Shown: in pieces, positions 5,886 through 14,117 of the stretch
Numbering within the stretch: the first letter of the stretch is position 1
Layout of the letters: each line of letters opens with the position of its first letter
Virus record (IMG/VR): IMGVR_UViG_3300030117_004104
Span: 1-30,394 of that record
DNA length: 30,394 nt
Source of the DNA: a virus
Strand: one strand, 5' to 3'
The notes under the pieces: generated by a model
The model's input: only the letters and a program-made list of their open reading frames with translations
Told to the model about the DNA's origin: nothing
The model's database searches: none
Position numbers and translations under genes: made by a program

Positions 5886-5994
5886 CGGGGGGGCGCACCA
5901 CCCTGCCGAGGCCGCCACGAATTTATACACTGATATTAAAGTTAAAATGCCAAAAGGGCCTCAAAAATAATTTTGATTTACCAAAAGGGACGTT
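5886..5994 (+). other. terS-terL intergenic gap with a GC-rich patch
   Basis: This gap starts with a run of seven G and a strongly GC-rich stretch (about 5885-5921), in sharp contrast with the AT-rich surroundings. It then holds a direct repeat CCAAAAGGG (5950-5958 and 5981-5989). A 7-codon ORF (5947-5970) covers the first copy, and the second supplies AAGGGA as the likely ribosome binding site of the large terminase. Packaging sites (cos or pac) often lie in or near terminase genes, so this is a candidate, without proof. Confidence 0.45.
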
Positions 5995-7389
5995 ATGGAA
6001 ATATATATAGGGTTTAAAGACGCAGACGGAGAACCATCTGATGCTCTGCCTAATCAAAAAGAACTAATAGCATCTAGAGAAAAGCATGTCTTAGCTGCAG
6101 GGTCTCTTGGTTGGGGAAAAACGGACTGGTTAATGGTGCAAATAATAGTAGAAGCTGTAACCTTTCCTAACAATGTTATACTATTAGGACGTAAAAATTT
6201 AAGTTCTCTTAAAAAATCAACGCTTGTATCGCTATTCGATATTATAGACCCTAAACTAATTAAACGTCATGACAGACAAGGTCAAACTATAGAGTTTCTC
6301 AATAATAGTAAGATATTCTATATGCAATTAGATGAGTCACGTGAAGCGATGCAAAAAGTAAAATCTATGAACATCGGTGCTGTATTTGTTGACCAGATAG
6401 AAGAGATTACAGAGAATGTATGGATTGCCTGTATAGGTCAGATGCGTAGACGTAATGCTTCAAGGAGAAGCTTTGCTACAGCTAACCCAAATGGTCACAG
6501 CTGGGTATGGAGACGTTGGATTAAAGGTGGTGGTAGAAAAGACTATAAGATTGTAGAGGGTACTATATGGAAAGAAGATGTGCCTGCGCCTAAATGTCAA
6601 AAAGACGTTACATTACTACACTGTGCTAACCCTTACCTGCCATGGGACTATATTGTAGACCGTTTACAGCAGCCCAAAAGATGGGTAAGTAGGTATGTGT
6701 TTGGTTCATGGGATAACTTTGAAGGATTGGTATGGAGTGATTTTGATGAGAATACGCACGTAGTAAAACCGTTTTCAATACCAGAATGGTGGCATAGATA
6801 TGTTGTACTTGACCATGGACACCGTAATCCTACAGCTGTGTTATTCTTTGCGGTCAGTGATGAGCGTGATATATATTTATATAATATGCACTATAAAGCA
6901 GATGAGTGGATAGATTTCCATGCTGAGGAGATATGGCGTAAGGTTGGCACCCAAGAAATAACTAGATGGCTTGCTGACCCTAGTATATGGCATGTTAGAG
7001 GTGGAATGTCTACAGATGTTACTATTGGTGCGCAGTATGAGGAGTACGGTATCTATTTTGAAAAAGCAGACAATGACGTAGCTGCTGGCATAGATAGAGT
7101 TGCTAAATATATGCAAATTGATGAAGGTCTACAACGACCACGCTTTTTTGTGTTTGATAAGCCAGCCATGGAACCGTTTATTGAAGAAATAACCGATTAC
7201 AGGTGGGAAGACTACGGTGGCGATAAAAAGAATGCGTCAGAGAAACCTATGAAGAAAAATGACCACGCTATGGATGCACTCAGATACATGATAAATCACA
7301 TAGAAACCTCGGCTAAACCACAACCAAAACGTATACCACCGCAATGGTTGCAGAAAAAAATGAAAAAAGATAATTGGAAAACAGTATAA
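5995..7389 (+). CDS. terL: Terminase large subunit
   Basis: This 464-residue protein is the packaging motor ATPase and nuclease. The ATPase domain has a Walker A variant AGSLGWGKT (35-43), Walker B with the catalytic acids in AVFVDQIEE (129-137) and the coupling motif ATANPNG (161-167). The RNase H-like nuclease domain shows its three Asp positions in VLDHGHRNPTA (Asp273), ADPS (Asp328) and NDHAMDALRYM (Asp423). Length and motif order are those of P22/phage-type large terminases. It should act as a ring on the portal, translocating DNA into the prohead and cutting concatemers, with the small subunit encoded just upstream. The start is the ATG at 5995 behind a weak AAGGGA. Confidence 0.95.
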   Translation: MEIYIGFKDADGEPSDALPNQKELIASREKHVLAAGSLGWGKTDWLMVQIIVEAVTFPNNVILLGRKNLSSLKKSTLVSLFDIIDPKLIKRHDRQGQTIEFLNNSKIFYMQLDESREAMQKVKSMNIGAVFVDQIEEITENVWIACIGQMRRRNASRRSFATANPNGHSWVWRRWIKGGGRKDYKIVEGTIWKEDVPAPKCQKDVTLLHCANPYLPWDYIVDRLQQPKRWVSRYVFGSWDNFEGLVWSDFDENTHVVKPFSIPEWWHRYVVLDHGHRNPTAVLFFAVSDERDIYLYNMHYKADEWIDFHAEEIWRKVGTQEITRWLADPSIWHVRGGMSTDVTIGAQYEEYGIYFEKADNDVAAGIDRVAKYMQIDEGLQRPRFFVFDKPAMEPFIEEITDYRWEDYGGDKKNASEKPMKKNDHAMDALRYMINHIETSAKPQPKRIPPQWLQKKMKKDNWKTV

Positions 7390-7406
7390 ATACTTTTGTT
7401 ATAACT

Positions 7407-7418
7407 TGTTAACCATTA
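7407..7418 (+). repeat. TGTTAACCATTA repeat, copy 1
   Basis: This 12-mer in the gap after terL recurs exactly at 28759-28770. In both places it lies 26-28 bases before the ATG of a small structural-protein gene, with a strong AGGAG between. It may be part of a promoter or leader element. Confidence 0.5.
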
Positions 7419-7444
7419 AACTACGCCCAACATAAAGGAGTTTT

Positions 7445-7960
7445 ATGGCAGATGATGCTATTATGACCATTTCGGCACAGTTGTTGCCAGATGAGATTTC
7501 AAAAACACTTACAGGGCAAACATTGTCCTACGAGCCTGCAGATTCAACTGAAGGTTGGTATTATAAAATTGTAGACGTAACTACTACTAGTTCAGACCTT
7601 ATTTCAACAGAAACCTTTCTACAAAAAGGTACAACTGCTGCTGGGGTTGATGCAGGGTCTACAATGCCATCAATAGCTACAACAGATAAAATCAAATTCG
7701 TATATATTAAACATACTGGGTACACAGATGATGGTACAACTGCAAATGCAGCAGACAGCATCTATGTACTTTTTGATGGAGGTACAGTAGCTCACAATAC
7801 TGTTGACGCTGTTGAGATTGGACCAGGGGAATCTTGGTTTGGTAAGTTTAACGAGTTACAAGTTCGCAACTTGCATGGCATATCTGGTCAAAAAGCTGGC
7901 GCAGGTACTGGTGGTAACAAAATTCAAGCGATTGTCGCTGCAATAATTAAAGACGTATAG
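7445..7960 (+). CDS. Putative structural protein (171 aa)
   Basis: The gene starts at the ATG at 7445 after AAAGGAG, between the large terminase and the portal. The product is Thr/Ser/Gly/Asp-rich and beta-strand-like throughout (TISAQLLPDEISKTLT, KIKFVYIKHTGYTDD, SIYVLFDGGTVAHNT, VEIGPGESWFGKF). This is the look of small head-decoration or fibre proteins. No catalytic motif is seen. I recognise its general type from marine phage structural clusters, not a named family. It shares the glycine-proline-gly (GPGxS/GPGQ) beta style of the 157-residue protein at 28175, so the two may be distantly related. Confidence 0.7.
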   Translation: MADDAIMTISAQLLPDEISKTLTGQTLSYEPADSTEGWYYKIVDVTTTSSDLISTETFLQKGTTAAGVDAGSTMPSIATTDKIKFVYIKHTGYTDDGTTANAADSIYVLFDGGTVAHNTVDAVEIGPGESWFGKFNELQVRNLHGISGQKAGAGTGGNKIQAIVAAIIKDV

Positions 7961-7968
7961 GAGGATAC

Positions 7969-8139
7969 ATGAAACCAATGATGACAGATAAATCTGTTTG
8001 TAACACAGATAGGTTAGATAAAAATAGACCGATGGGGGCAACAACAACATCGTATGCTTCTGGTACTATTAAAAATGAAAAAATCAATTCCAAAACTGGA
8101 ATGGGTATGAACTATAAAGATAAGAAAATGAGGTATTAA
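7969..8139 (+). CDS. Tiny basic protein 1 (56 aa)
   Basis: The ATG at 7969 follows a strong AGGAGGATAC site that overlaps the stop of the gene before. The product (MKPMMTDKSVCNTDRLDKNR...) is basic, Met- and Lys-rich and has no recognised family. Its stop is adjacent to the next start. Perfect Shine-Dalgarno and packing support that it is a gene. Confidence 0.65.
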   Translation: MKPMMTDKSVCNTDRLDKNRPMGATTTSYASGTIKNEKINSKTGMGMNYKDKKMRY

Positions 8140-8271
8140 ATGCCAGCAGGAAATAAAAAAGGTTACGGTGGTGGTGGTAGCATGACAGCTATGAAAACTA
8201 CCAAAAAGAAAAACAACAAATCAATGAAAAAAGGTGGCTCTGCACCAGGAATGATGAACGATAAAGCTTAA
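8140..8271 (+). CDS. Tiny Lys/Gly-rich protein 2 (43 aa)
   Basis: This ORF starts immediately after the TAA of the previous one and ends in TAATG overlapping the next. The product is very basic and Gly-rich (GNKKGYGGGGSM, TTKKKNNKSMKKGG). There is no separate strong ribosome binding site, so it is probably translated by coupling. It is likely disordered and may bind nucleic acid or be a minor virion protein; function unknown. Confidence 0.55.
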   Translation: MPAGNKKGYGGGGSMTAMKTTKKKNNKSMKKGGSAPGMMNDKA

Positions 8272-8411
8272 TGGCTGAAACTACATTTAATGAAGGTCTC
8301 CAAGTTTCAAGGATGCACGGAGATAAACCTAAAAAAAGGAGAGGTGTGAAGAAGAGGAGAGGTAAGACTACTTCTGCTGTTCATTGCATGATGATAGATA
8401 ATGGCAAATAA
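8271..8411 (+). CDS. Tiny Arg/Lys-rich protein 3 (46 aa)
   Basis: The ATG overlaps the stop of the preceding ORF by one base and the TAA overlaps the portal start by 11 bases. The centre is protamine-like (KPKKRRGVKKRRGKTTS), and the end contains a VHCMM stretch. Its location just before the portal suggests a small head or internal protein, but I recognise no family. The RNA in this region also supplies the GA-rich sequence upstream of the portal start. Confidence 0.55.
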   Translation: MAETTFNEGLQVSRMHGDKPKKRRGVKKRRGKTTSAVHCMMIDNGK

Positions 8412-10278
8412 AGATGACGGATTTAGACCAACAGTTTATAATGATGATGCTACAAGGCTTAGGGAGACTATGGAGATTTACTCATTCCTTGAAGCTGGAA
8501 ATAAAAACGACATACAATCATACAAAGATTATATGGCATATTATACAGGGTCAGGTCAGTGGACAGATGCAGAAAGAGCATTACTTGAAAGTGAAGGAAG
8601 GCCGCCATTAACTTTTAACTTTATCTTTTCTAAGGTAAATACTGTAGCTGGTCTAGAGCAACAAATTAGAAGTGGCTATAAAGTTTATCCAGTTGCTTCT
8701 GAAGACGAAAACTTAGCAAGAATAGCTGGACTTGTGCTAAGGCATGAAGATAGAAATAAGCGTTTACAGAAAGTTTTTTCTAGAGCATTTAAAACTGCTG
8801 CTGTTTGTGGCAGAGGTTGGATTGACTGTTCTGTAGAACAATTACCAGGTGAGCTGACAGTTTCTAATGTTGTTAGAAACGAAAGTGTATATAATGTATA
8901 TAAAGACCCAGACGGTAAAGAGCTTGACATGTCTGATTGGACTTATATGTCAAGGCAAAAGTGGTTAACAATTGGCCAGCTTAAATTATTATATCCCGAC
9001 ATATTTATGGGTAAATCTAATGCAGAAATTGCTATGATGGTTAATTTTACTCCTGACGAAAGATACCCACACCCTGCTGTAGAATATGTAAACGACTATC
9101 CTACTAATCCAAATATTAATGATTGGTCATCTTTTGTAGACAATGAAAAAAGACGTGCTAAAATTATAGAGCTTTGGACTAAGAAAACTGAGTATGGATG
9201 GTTTATAGCTACACCAGGAGGTGATATGTATGAGGCTGGAAAGACAAAAGAAGAAGCTGAAACTGTTGCTGCTAACTTAACTGAACAGTCAGCGTTAGCA
9301 GGAATGCAACAACAATTCACTGTAGTTAAAGTTCCAAGAACAGTTATATATCAAGATGTTTTTTCTGGTAATTTAATGCTAAGAAAACAAGTGGTTTCAC
9401 CATATAGGCATGGGAAGTTTCCTATCGTCCCTGTATTTGCTTATGTTGAAGACACTGGAAGTAAAATGGAATCTTTTGGTATAGTTAAAAATTTAGTTGA
9501 CTTACAAGATGAGAAGAATAAAAGACATAGTCAATTTACTGATATTTTAAATAGAGCTCCAAAGGGTGGAGGATTTTATCAAATGAGTGCAGTAGATGCA
9601 GAGCAAATTAAAGCTTTATCTACTCCAGGGGCTTGGGTCGGTGTAAGAGGTAATATAAAAGATAAAATACAATCATCTTCTGCTAATTATATAGGTATAT
9701 TAGGTCACTATCAGTGGCTAGAAGCGCAAGCTGAAGAAGATGCTAAAGCAATAAGCGGTATAAATGATAGTTTGGTCGGGATGCCAACTAATTCAAGAGA
9801 GAGTGGTATAGCTGCTCAAACAAGGATTCAACAAGGGTTAACAACAATGCAAGAGTTATTTGATAATTTAAATACAGCTAAAATAGCAGTAGCTGAACAA
9901 TTGTTATCAAACATACAGCAGTTTTATGACCCAAACAAAATAACAAAAATAGTTGGTATACAAAATAAGAAAGAACCAAACTGGACAGTAGAAGCAACAC
10001 AAGAATTAATTGAAAAGTTTTACAGTATGAAATATGATGTACAGATAGATGAAGGTGAAACTTCACCAACAGCTAGAATAGCATCAGTACAATCGGCTAA
10101 AGAGTTGCTACAATATGCAACAGCTATGCCACCTGCGGCAGTTATGACTATAGTACAAGCAATTGTAGATATGTCAGACTTCCCAGGCAAGCAAGAAATA
10201 CTAGATAAATTAGGCCAAGCTGAACAAATGGCTCAGGCCGCTGAAATGATGGAAGCTCAACAAGGACAGGGCGAATAG
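8401..10278 (+). CDS. Portal protein, P22 type
   Basis: The 625-residue product fits P22 gp1-like portals. After an N-terminal helical region, SGQWTDAERALLESEGRPPLTFNFI (residues 51-75) and the following INxVxGxxxQxR-like stretch (NTVAGLEQQIRSGYKVYPVA, 80-99) are the family signature. The middle holds the wing and stem, with NLVDLQDEKNKRHSQFTDILNRAPKGG before the clip. The C-terminus ends in a Gln/Met-rich tail (QAEQMAQAAEMMEAQQGQ) that may extend as a barrel-like helix. Portals form the dodecameric ring at the capsid vertex where terminase docks and DNA enters and leaves. The ATG at 8401 overlaps the previous ORF. Confidence 0.9.
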   Translation: MANKDDGFRPTVYNDDATRLRETMEIYSFLEAGNKNDIQSYKDYMAYYTGSGQWTDAERALLESEGRPPLTFNFIFSKVNTVAGLEQQIRSGYKVYPVASEDENLARIAGLVLRHEDRNKRLQKVFSRAFKTAAVCGRGWIDCSVEQLPGELTVSNVVRNESVYNVYKDPDGKELDMSDWTYMSRQKWLTIGQLKLLYPDIFMGKSNAEIAMMVNFTPDERYPHPAVEYVNDYPTNPNINDWSSFVDNEKRRAKIIELWTKKTEYGWFIATPGGDMYEAGKTKEEAETVAANLTEQSALAGMQQQFTVVKVPRTVIYQDVFSGNLMLRKQVVSPYRHGKFPIVPVFAYVEDTGSKMESFGIVKNLVDLQDEKNKRHSQFTDILNRAPKGGGFYQMSAVDAEQIKALSTPGAWVGVRGNIKDKIQSSSANYIGILGHYQWLEAQAEEDAKAISGINDSLVGMPTNSRESGIAAQTRIQQGLTTMQELFDNLNTAKIAVAEQLLSNIQQFYDPNKITKIVGIQNKKEPNWTVEATQELIEKFYSMKYDVQIDEGETSPTARIASVQSAKELLQYATAMPPAAVMTIVQAIVDMSDFPGKQEILDKLGQAEQMAQAAEMMEAQQGQGE

Positions 10279-10298
10279 CAATCCAAAAGGAGTAAATT

Positions 10299-11270
10299 AT
10301 GAATGAAGAATTAAATGAAGAATTGAATCAGGAAGAAAATAAGACCGAGGAAAAAAGAGCAGGAGATGAGACAGCTGAAGGCTACTCTCATCTAACTCAA
10401 GCAGACCTTGACCCTGATTACCAACCAACTGAGAAGGAGTCCGAAACTGAGGAACCTGCAGACGTTCAGGCTGAGGAATCAGAAAATGTCGAACAGGAAA
10501 ATGAGGTAGAGGAAAGTCCTAGTAAGATGGAGGAGTACCAAATTAATGGTACAACATACACTAAAGATGACCTAGAAAAGAGAATGGTTAAAGATTATAA
10601 AAATCTTGCATCTCATACTGGGAAGCAGGCCGAAGAGATTGGTAAATATAAAGCCAGAATCGAGGAACTTCAAAAACAAGTAGAGAACCAAATTGAATCT
10701 TCGTCTGATATGTATGGCGACAAGAAGTTAGCAGGTGACGAAAATATTGAAAAAAAATACGATATTTTTACTGAAGAAGGTATTAAAGAGCTTTCTAGAG
10801 ATATTGCATTAAGTACAATACAACAGTCACAAAAAGAGCTAGAAAGTAAGCAAGAAAAACAAACTGTTGAACAAATAGCAAAAGATGCTTCTAATGCTTT
10901 TGTTGAGAATCATAATCTAGATAACGATTCTTATGTAACAGAGCTTGTTGAGTATGCTAAAGAAACTGGCTTTCAACTTCAATCTGTCGATTCTGTTGAC
11001 CAAGTTGCTAATTATTTAGAGCATTTACATGCTATGAAAACTGGTGACTATAGTCAATTTTCAAACAACAAAGAGGTAAAAACACCAGAGCCTGACACTA
11101 AAGTAGATAGTTCTACTATGGAAAAGGTTGCAGAAGGTCAAAAAGTTGAAAAAGGTTTAGGGAATGTAAATTCATCTGAGTCTGACAACGTGGATTATGA
11201 TAATCTTAACTTCGAAGAATGGGAAAAGTTACCTCGCAACAAACGAAACCAATTACTTGGAATAAACTAA
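10299..11270 (+). CDS. Scaffolding protein
   Basis: The 323-residue protein starts after AAAAGGAG and lies between the portal and the decoration and capsid genes, the usual scaffold position. It is highly charged, with an acidic N-terminus (MNEELNEELNQEENKTEE and onward to about residue 85), a predicted coiled-coil middle (KQAEEIGKYKARIEELQKQ) and a short C-terminal region ending NFEEWEKLPRNKRNQLLG, which is the likely capsid-binding part. It should direct prohead assembly and then leave or be degraded. No protease motif is evident. The call is based on composition and position. Confidence 0.8.
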   Translation: MNEELNEELNQEENKTEEKRAGDETAEGYSHLTQADLDPDYQPTEKESETEEPADVQAEESENVEQENEVEESPSKMEEYQINGTTYTKDDLEKRMVKDYKNLASHTGKQAEEIGKYKARIEELQKQVENQIESSSDMYGDKKLAGDENIEKKYDIFTEEGIKELSRDIALSTIQQSQKELESKQEKQTVEQIAKDASNAFVENHNLDNDSYVTELVEYAKETGFQLQSVDSVDQVANYLEHLHAMKTGDYSQFSNNKEVKTPEPDTKVDSSTMEKVAEGQKVEKGLGNVNSSESDNVDYDNLNFEEWEKLPRNKRNQLLGIN

Positions 11271-11282
11271 GAGGAGTATAAA

Positions 11283-11750
11283 ATGGCAAATGTTAGTTTG
11301 ATGAATGCGGATGGAGTGACACCAAATTCATCTATCAAGCTTAATACTACTAATGACGAGGTTTCAAAAGTCAATGTTTTCTCTGTGGATTTAATTCACA
11401 GTGATTTCCCGACCGCTGCAAACACTTACGTATTAGGCAAACTGCCTGTTGGTTCAGTAATCACAAATGTTACATGTTTAGTTACCTCTGCTTTTAACGA
11501 TGGATTTGATTTAGGAATTTCTGACGTTGATGGTACTGCAGGTACTGATGGTAATCTAGATGGGTTAGCTGACGATTCAGCAGTAAATAACCATACTGCT
11601 GGTGTATACACTGGTGGTAGAACACTACATGCTAGTAATAATTTTGCTGGTCATGTATGCACAACAGACAGCTATGTAGTTATATCAGCAACAAATGATA
11701 TGACTCAAGGCGCAATGAACGTATTTATAGAATACATTAAACCATTATAA
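11283..11750 (+). CDS. Probable head decoration protein
   Basis: The 155-residue protein lies immediately before the major capsid gene with GAGGAG as ribosome binding site. It is beta-rich: VNVFSVDLIHSDFPTA, then TYVLGKLPVGSVITNVTC, then a Gly/Asp-rich loop region and a final strand (AMNVFIEYIKPL). Comparable small proteins in this location of N4-gp56-type capsid clusters coat the capsid surface or plug gaps between hexons. The specific family is not certain. Confidence 0.65.
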   Translation: MANVSLMNADGVTPNSSIKLNTTNDEVSKVNVFSVDLIHSDFPTAANTYVLGKLPVGSVITNVTCLVTSAFNDGFDLGISDVDGTAGTDGNLDGLADDSAVNNHTAGVYTGGRTLHASNNFAGHVCTTDSYVVISATNDMTQGAMNVFIEYIKPL

Positions 11751-11762
11751 AAGGAGAAATAA

Positions 11763-12779
11763 ATGGCTGAAGTACAATGGAACTCGGGTCTTGAGGTATC
11801 AAGATGGTCGAAAGAATTGTTCACCGAAGCAAAAAACGATACATATTTTTCTCGTTTTTTCGGTGGTTCTAGTTCTGCGATTCACGTCTTAAATGACCTG
11901 AAGGCTGCAAAAGGAAAAGACATTACTATAGGTCTTAAAATGAAGATTGATGGTGGTGGAGTTACAGGTGACAGCACACTTGCTGGTAACGAAGTGACAA
12001 TTGACACTTACACACAAACAATAACGCTAGACCAATTAAGACAAGGTGTTTTATCTAAAGGTAAAATGCACAACAAAAAAGTTTTAATTGATTTTCGTAA
12101 AGAAGCTCTAGATTCATTAAAAATCTGGTTTGCTGAAACTATGGAGCAAGATATGATTGACACTTTATCAGGTGCCACATCTGATGCGTCTGGTGTTGCA
12201 ACTTATGCGTTTGGTACAGACTGTACATACGCAGTATGGAATGATGGTGGTACAATTAAGCAAACTACACCAGCAGGTTCATTAGCTACTGCTGACATAC
12301 TAACACCAAAAACAATTAGTTTTATGGCTGCAAGAGCTAAACTAATTGACCCTAAAATGCGTCCAATCAGAGTTGGCGGAAAAGACTATTATGTTCTTAT
12401 CGTTCACCCTGAAACTGCTAGAGAGTTAAAAAATGACTCTACATGGCAAAACGCACAACAATACGCAATGCCAAGAGGTGGAGATAATCCTCTATTTACA
12501 GGTGCATTAGGTATGTGGGATGGTGTAGTAGTACACGAGCATGATGGAATCCAAAAAATGACAGTTAACTCAGTTAATGCTAATAGAAACTTATTCTTAG
12601 GCGCACAAGCTGGTTTAGTTGCATTTGGTGGTGACCACTCATGGCACGAAGAAACAGTTGACAGAGGTAATAAGTTGAGTGTATCAGCAAGCATTATCTA
12701 TGAAATGGCGAAGTCTAAATTTAACAGTAAAGACTTTGGTGTTATAGAAAATGTAGCCGCTGCTACAAGTATGACTTAA
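11763..12779 (+). CDS. Major capsid protein, N4-gp56 family
   Basis: This 338-residue HK97-fold protein follows AAAAGGAG. The block DITIGLKMKIDGGGVTGDST (residues 54-73) with LAGNE, then QTITLDQLRQGV, KVLIDFRKEALDSLKIWFAETM and KDYYVLIVHPETARELK is the signature order of the N4-gp56 (DUF4043) capsid family. There is no long N-terminal delta domain; the separate scaffold gene provides that role. It should form the icosahedral shell with the portal and the decoration protein. A 36-bp palindrome follows the stop codon. Confidence 0.92.
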   Translation: MAEVQWNSGLEVSRWSKELFTEAKNDTYFSRFFGGSSSAIHVLNDLKAAKGKDITIGLKMKIDGGGVTGDSTLAGNEVTIDTYTQTITLDQLRQGVLSKGKMHNKKVLIDFRKEALDSLKIWFAETMEQDMIDTLSGATSDASGVATYAFGTDCTYAVWNDGGTIKQTTPAGSLATADILTPKTISFMAARAKLIDPKMRPIRVGGKDYYVLIVHPETARELKNDSTWQNAQQYAMPRGGDNPLFTGALGMWDGVVVHEHDGIQKMTVNSVNANRNLFLGAQAGLVAFGGDHSWHEETVDRGNKLSVSASIIYEMAKSKFNSKDFGVIENVAAATSMT

Positions 12780-12797
12780 TCATCTGACTAAGTAATC

Positions 12798-12833
12798 TAA
12801 GGTTAGCATGCTAATTTTAGCATGCTAACCTTA
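12798..12833. terminator. 36-bp palindromic hairpin after the major capsid gene
   Basis: TAAGGTTAGCATGCTAA (12798-12814) and TTAGCATGCTAACCTTA (12817-12833) are perfect 17-bp arms with a TT centre. Four copies of the TTAGCA/TGCTAA core make up the arms. There is no U run after it, so it may be a Rho-independent-like pause, an mRNA 3'-end stabiliser for the capsid message, or a protein-binding site rather than a full terminator. Confidence 0.75.
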
Positions 12834-12846
12834 ACCAAAGGAAAAT

Positions 12847-13836
12847 ATGGCAACATTAAATGATTTAGCAAGACAAGTTAAAAGAAAGATGGGATTATCT
12901 CAAGGTAGTCACTCTTTAACATTTACAACCAATACTGTTGATGGGGATACAATTACTATTAACGGTATTAAGTTAACATTAAGAGCAACCCCAGCGGTAG
13001 CAGAATTTAATGTAAGTAGAGCTTCCACAGCAGCAAACGCAATGGCAACAGCTTTTAAAGCATCTATAGACGGAGGTTTTGGTGAAGCTCAAGGTATTAC
13101 TGCAGGGACACCATCTGGTGCTACAGTTGTGCTAACAGGAGCTAGAACAGTAGAAAGTTCTAATAGTAGTGGTTGTTCTGTAACTATTTCTGATACGGAA
13201 ATGGAGCCACCTACTTTTTCTGACATATTAGAATGGATTAAAGAAGGTCAACTTGATGTTACTAATAAAGCAAATGACCAATCTTTAATGGCTGAAGCTA
13301 CTAGTATGATAGAGGAAGCTACCATTGAAACTTCTTCTGCATCTAATGAGCTTACACCTCCTTCAGACTTTTTAAGACCTATTGTTTTAAGGTACGTAAC
13401 AAGAGTTGCTGGAGATAAGCTAACTAGAGCAGAAAAAATACCTTTTGACTTATTAATAGATATTAGGGATGATAAACACCCATTTTATGTTAAAAGTAAA
13501 AATCCTGAAGAAGGTAATAAATGGTATTCTATTTTTAATGGAAAAATACAAACAGCAGGACTCGTTAGTCAGGCTATAGATGCTGAAATAATGTATATAA
13601 AAAAACCTCAAACTACAGCTGCTACTGAGTGTGACTTGCCTGAGTCTTTAGAAAAACTAGTTGTAGATTATGCGTGTTATAAAAGTCTAATCTCAATAGG
13701 AAAGGAAGAAGAGTCTCAATTGTATCTTCAACAATACTTATTAGATATTCAAGCATTAAATGCTAAATATGGATTTGAAGATAAAAATACACACGAGACA
13801 AAACCTAATGATGCAAGGCTACAAGGAGGGGTATAG
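12847..13836 (+). CDS. Head-tail adaptor-like protein with inserted beta domain
   Basis: The 329-residue protein begins with an adaptor-type helix (MATLNDLARQVKRKMG). A beta-rich stretch then follows (residues about 20-117; VDGDTITINGIKLTLRATP, STAANAMATAFKASIDG, GATVVLTGAR). This is the repeat-like domain often found in phage fibre and virion surface proteins. The helical and beta core resumes at TFSDILEWIKEGQLDVTNK, with LTPPSDFLRPIVLRYV and AEIMYIKKPQTTAATECDLPESLEKLVVDYACY matching adaptor features of the next two ORFs. It probably sits under the portal. The insertion is the odd feature. The stop overlaps the next gene's GTG start by one base. Confidence 0.65.
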   Translation: MATLNDLARQVKRKMGLSQGSHSLTFTTNTVDGDTITINGIKLTLRATPAVAEFNVSRASTAANAMATAFKASIDGGFGEAQGITAGTPSGATVVLTGARTVESSNSSGCSVTISDTEMEPPTFSDILEWIKEGQLDVTNKANDQSLMAEATSMIEEATIETSSASNELTPPSDFLRPIVLRYVTRVAGDKLTRAEKIPFDLLIDIRDDKHPFYVKSKNPEEGNKWYSIFNGKIQTAGLVSQAIDAEIMYIKKPQTTAATECDLPESLEKLVVDYACYKSLISIGKEEESQLYLQQYLLDIQALNAKYGFEDKNTHETKPNDARLQGGV

Positions 13837-14117
13837 TGAAATTAAAAGAATTAAGAGAGTTGGTGAGAATGGGTCTTGGAAATATTGACAGAGAAGCTGT
13901 TAGTGACCAAGAAATAGATTTTTATTTAAATAGAGCGCAAAAGAAGATTAATAAAATGGGTCTTTTAAAAAGAGCGAGTGCTACTACTAATTCTGTAGTA
14001 GACCAAGAAAGATACAATTTACCATCAGATTTAGTTAACATATTAAGAGTTGATTATGATGGTGACAAAATTGATGTTGTTGACTATAATGATATAATAG
14101 AATTGGATGTAACTTAA
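13836..14117 (+). CDS. Head-tail adaptor, N-terminal half
   Basis: This 93-residue ORF starts at GTG 13836, one base overlapping the previous TAG and with AAGGAGGGG upstream. It reads KLKELRELVRMGLGN, VSDQEIDFYLNRAQKKINKMG and RYNLPSDLVNILRVDYDGDKI. This is the N-terminal half of gp4/gp6-like adaptors (usually about 200 residues), up to the point where the conserved segment after IELD would continue. The next ORF carries the rest, in a different frame, via a TAATG overlap. Either the adaptor is naturally made of two coupled peptides or an indel has split one gene. Confidence 0.7.
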   Translation: MKLKELRELVRMGLGNIDREAVSDQEIDFYLNRAQKKINKMGLLKRASATTNSVVDQERYNLPSDLVNILRVDYDGDKIDVVDYNDIIELDVT

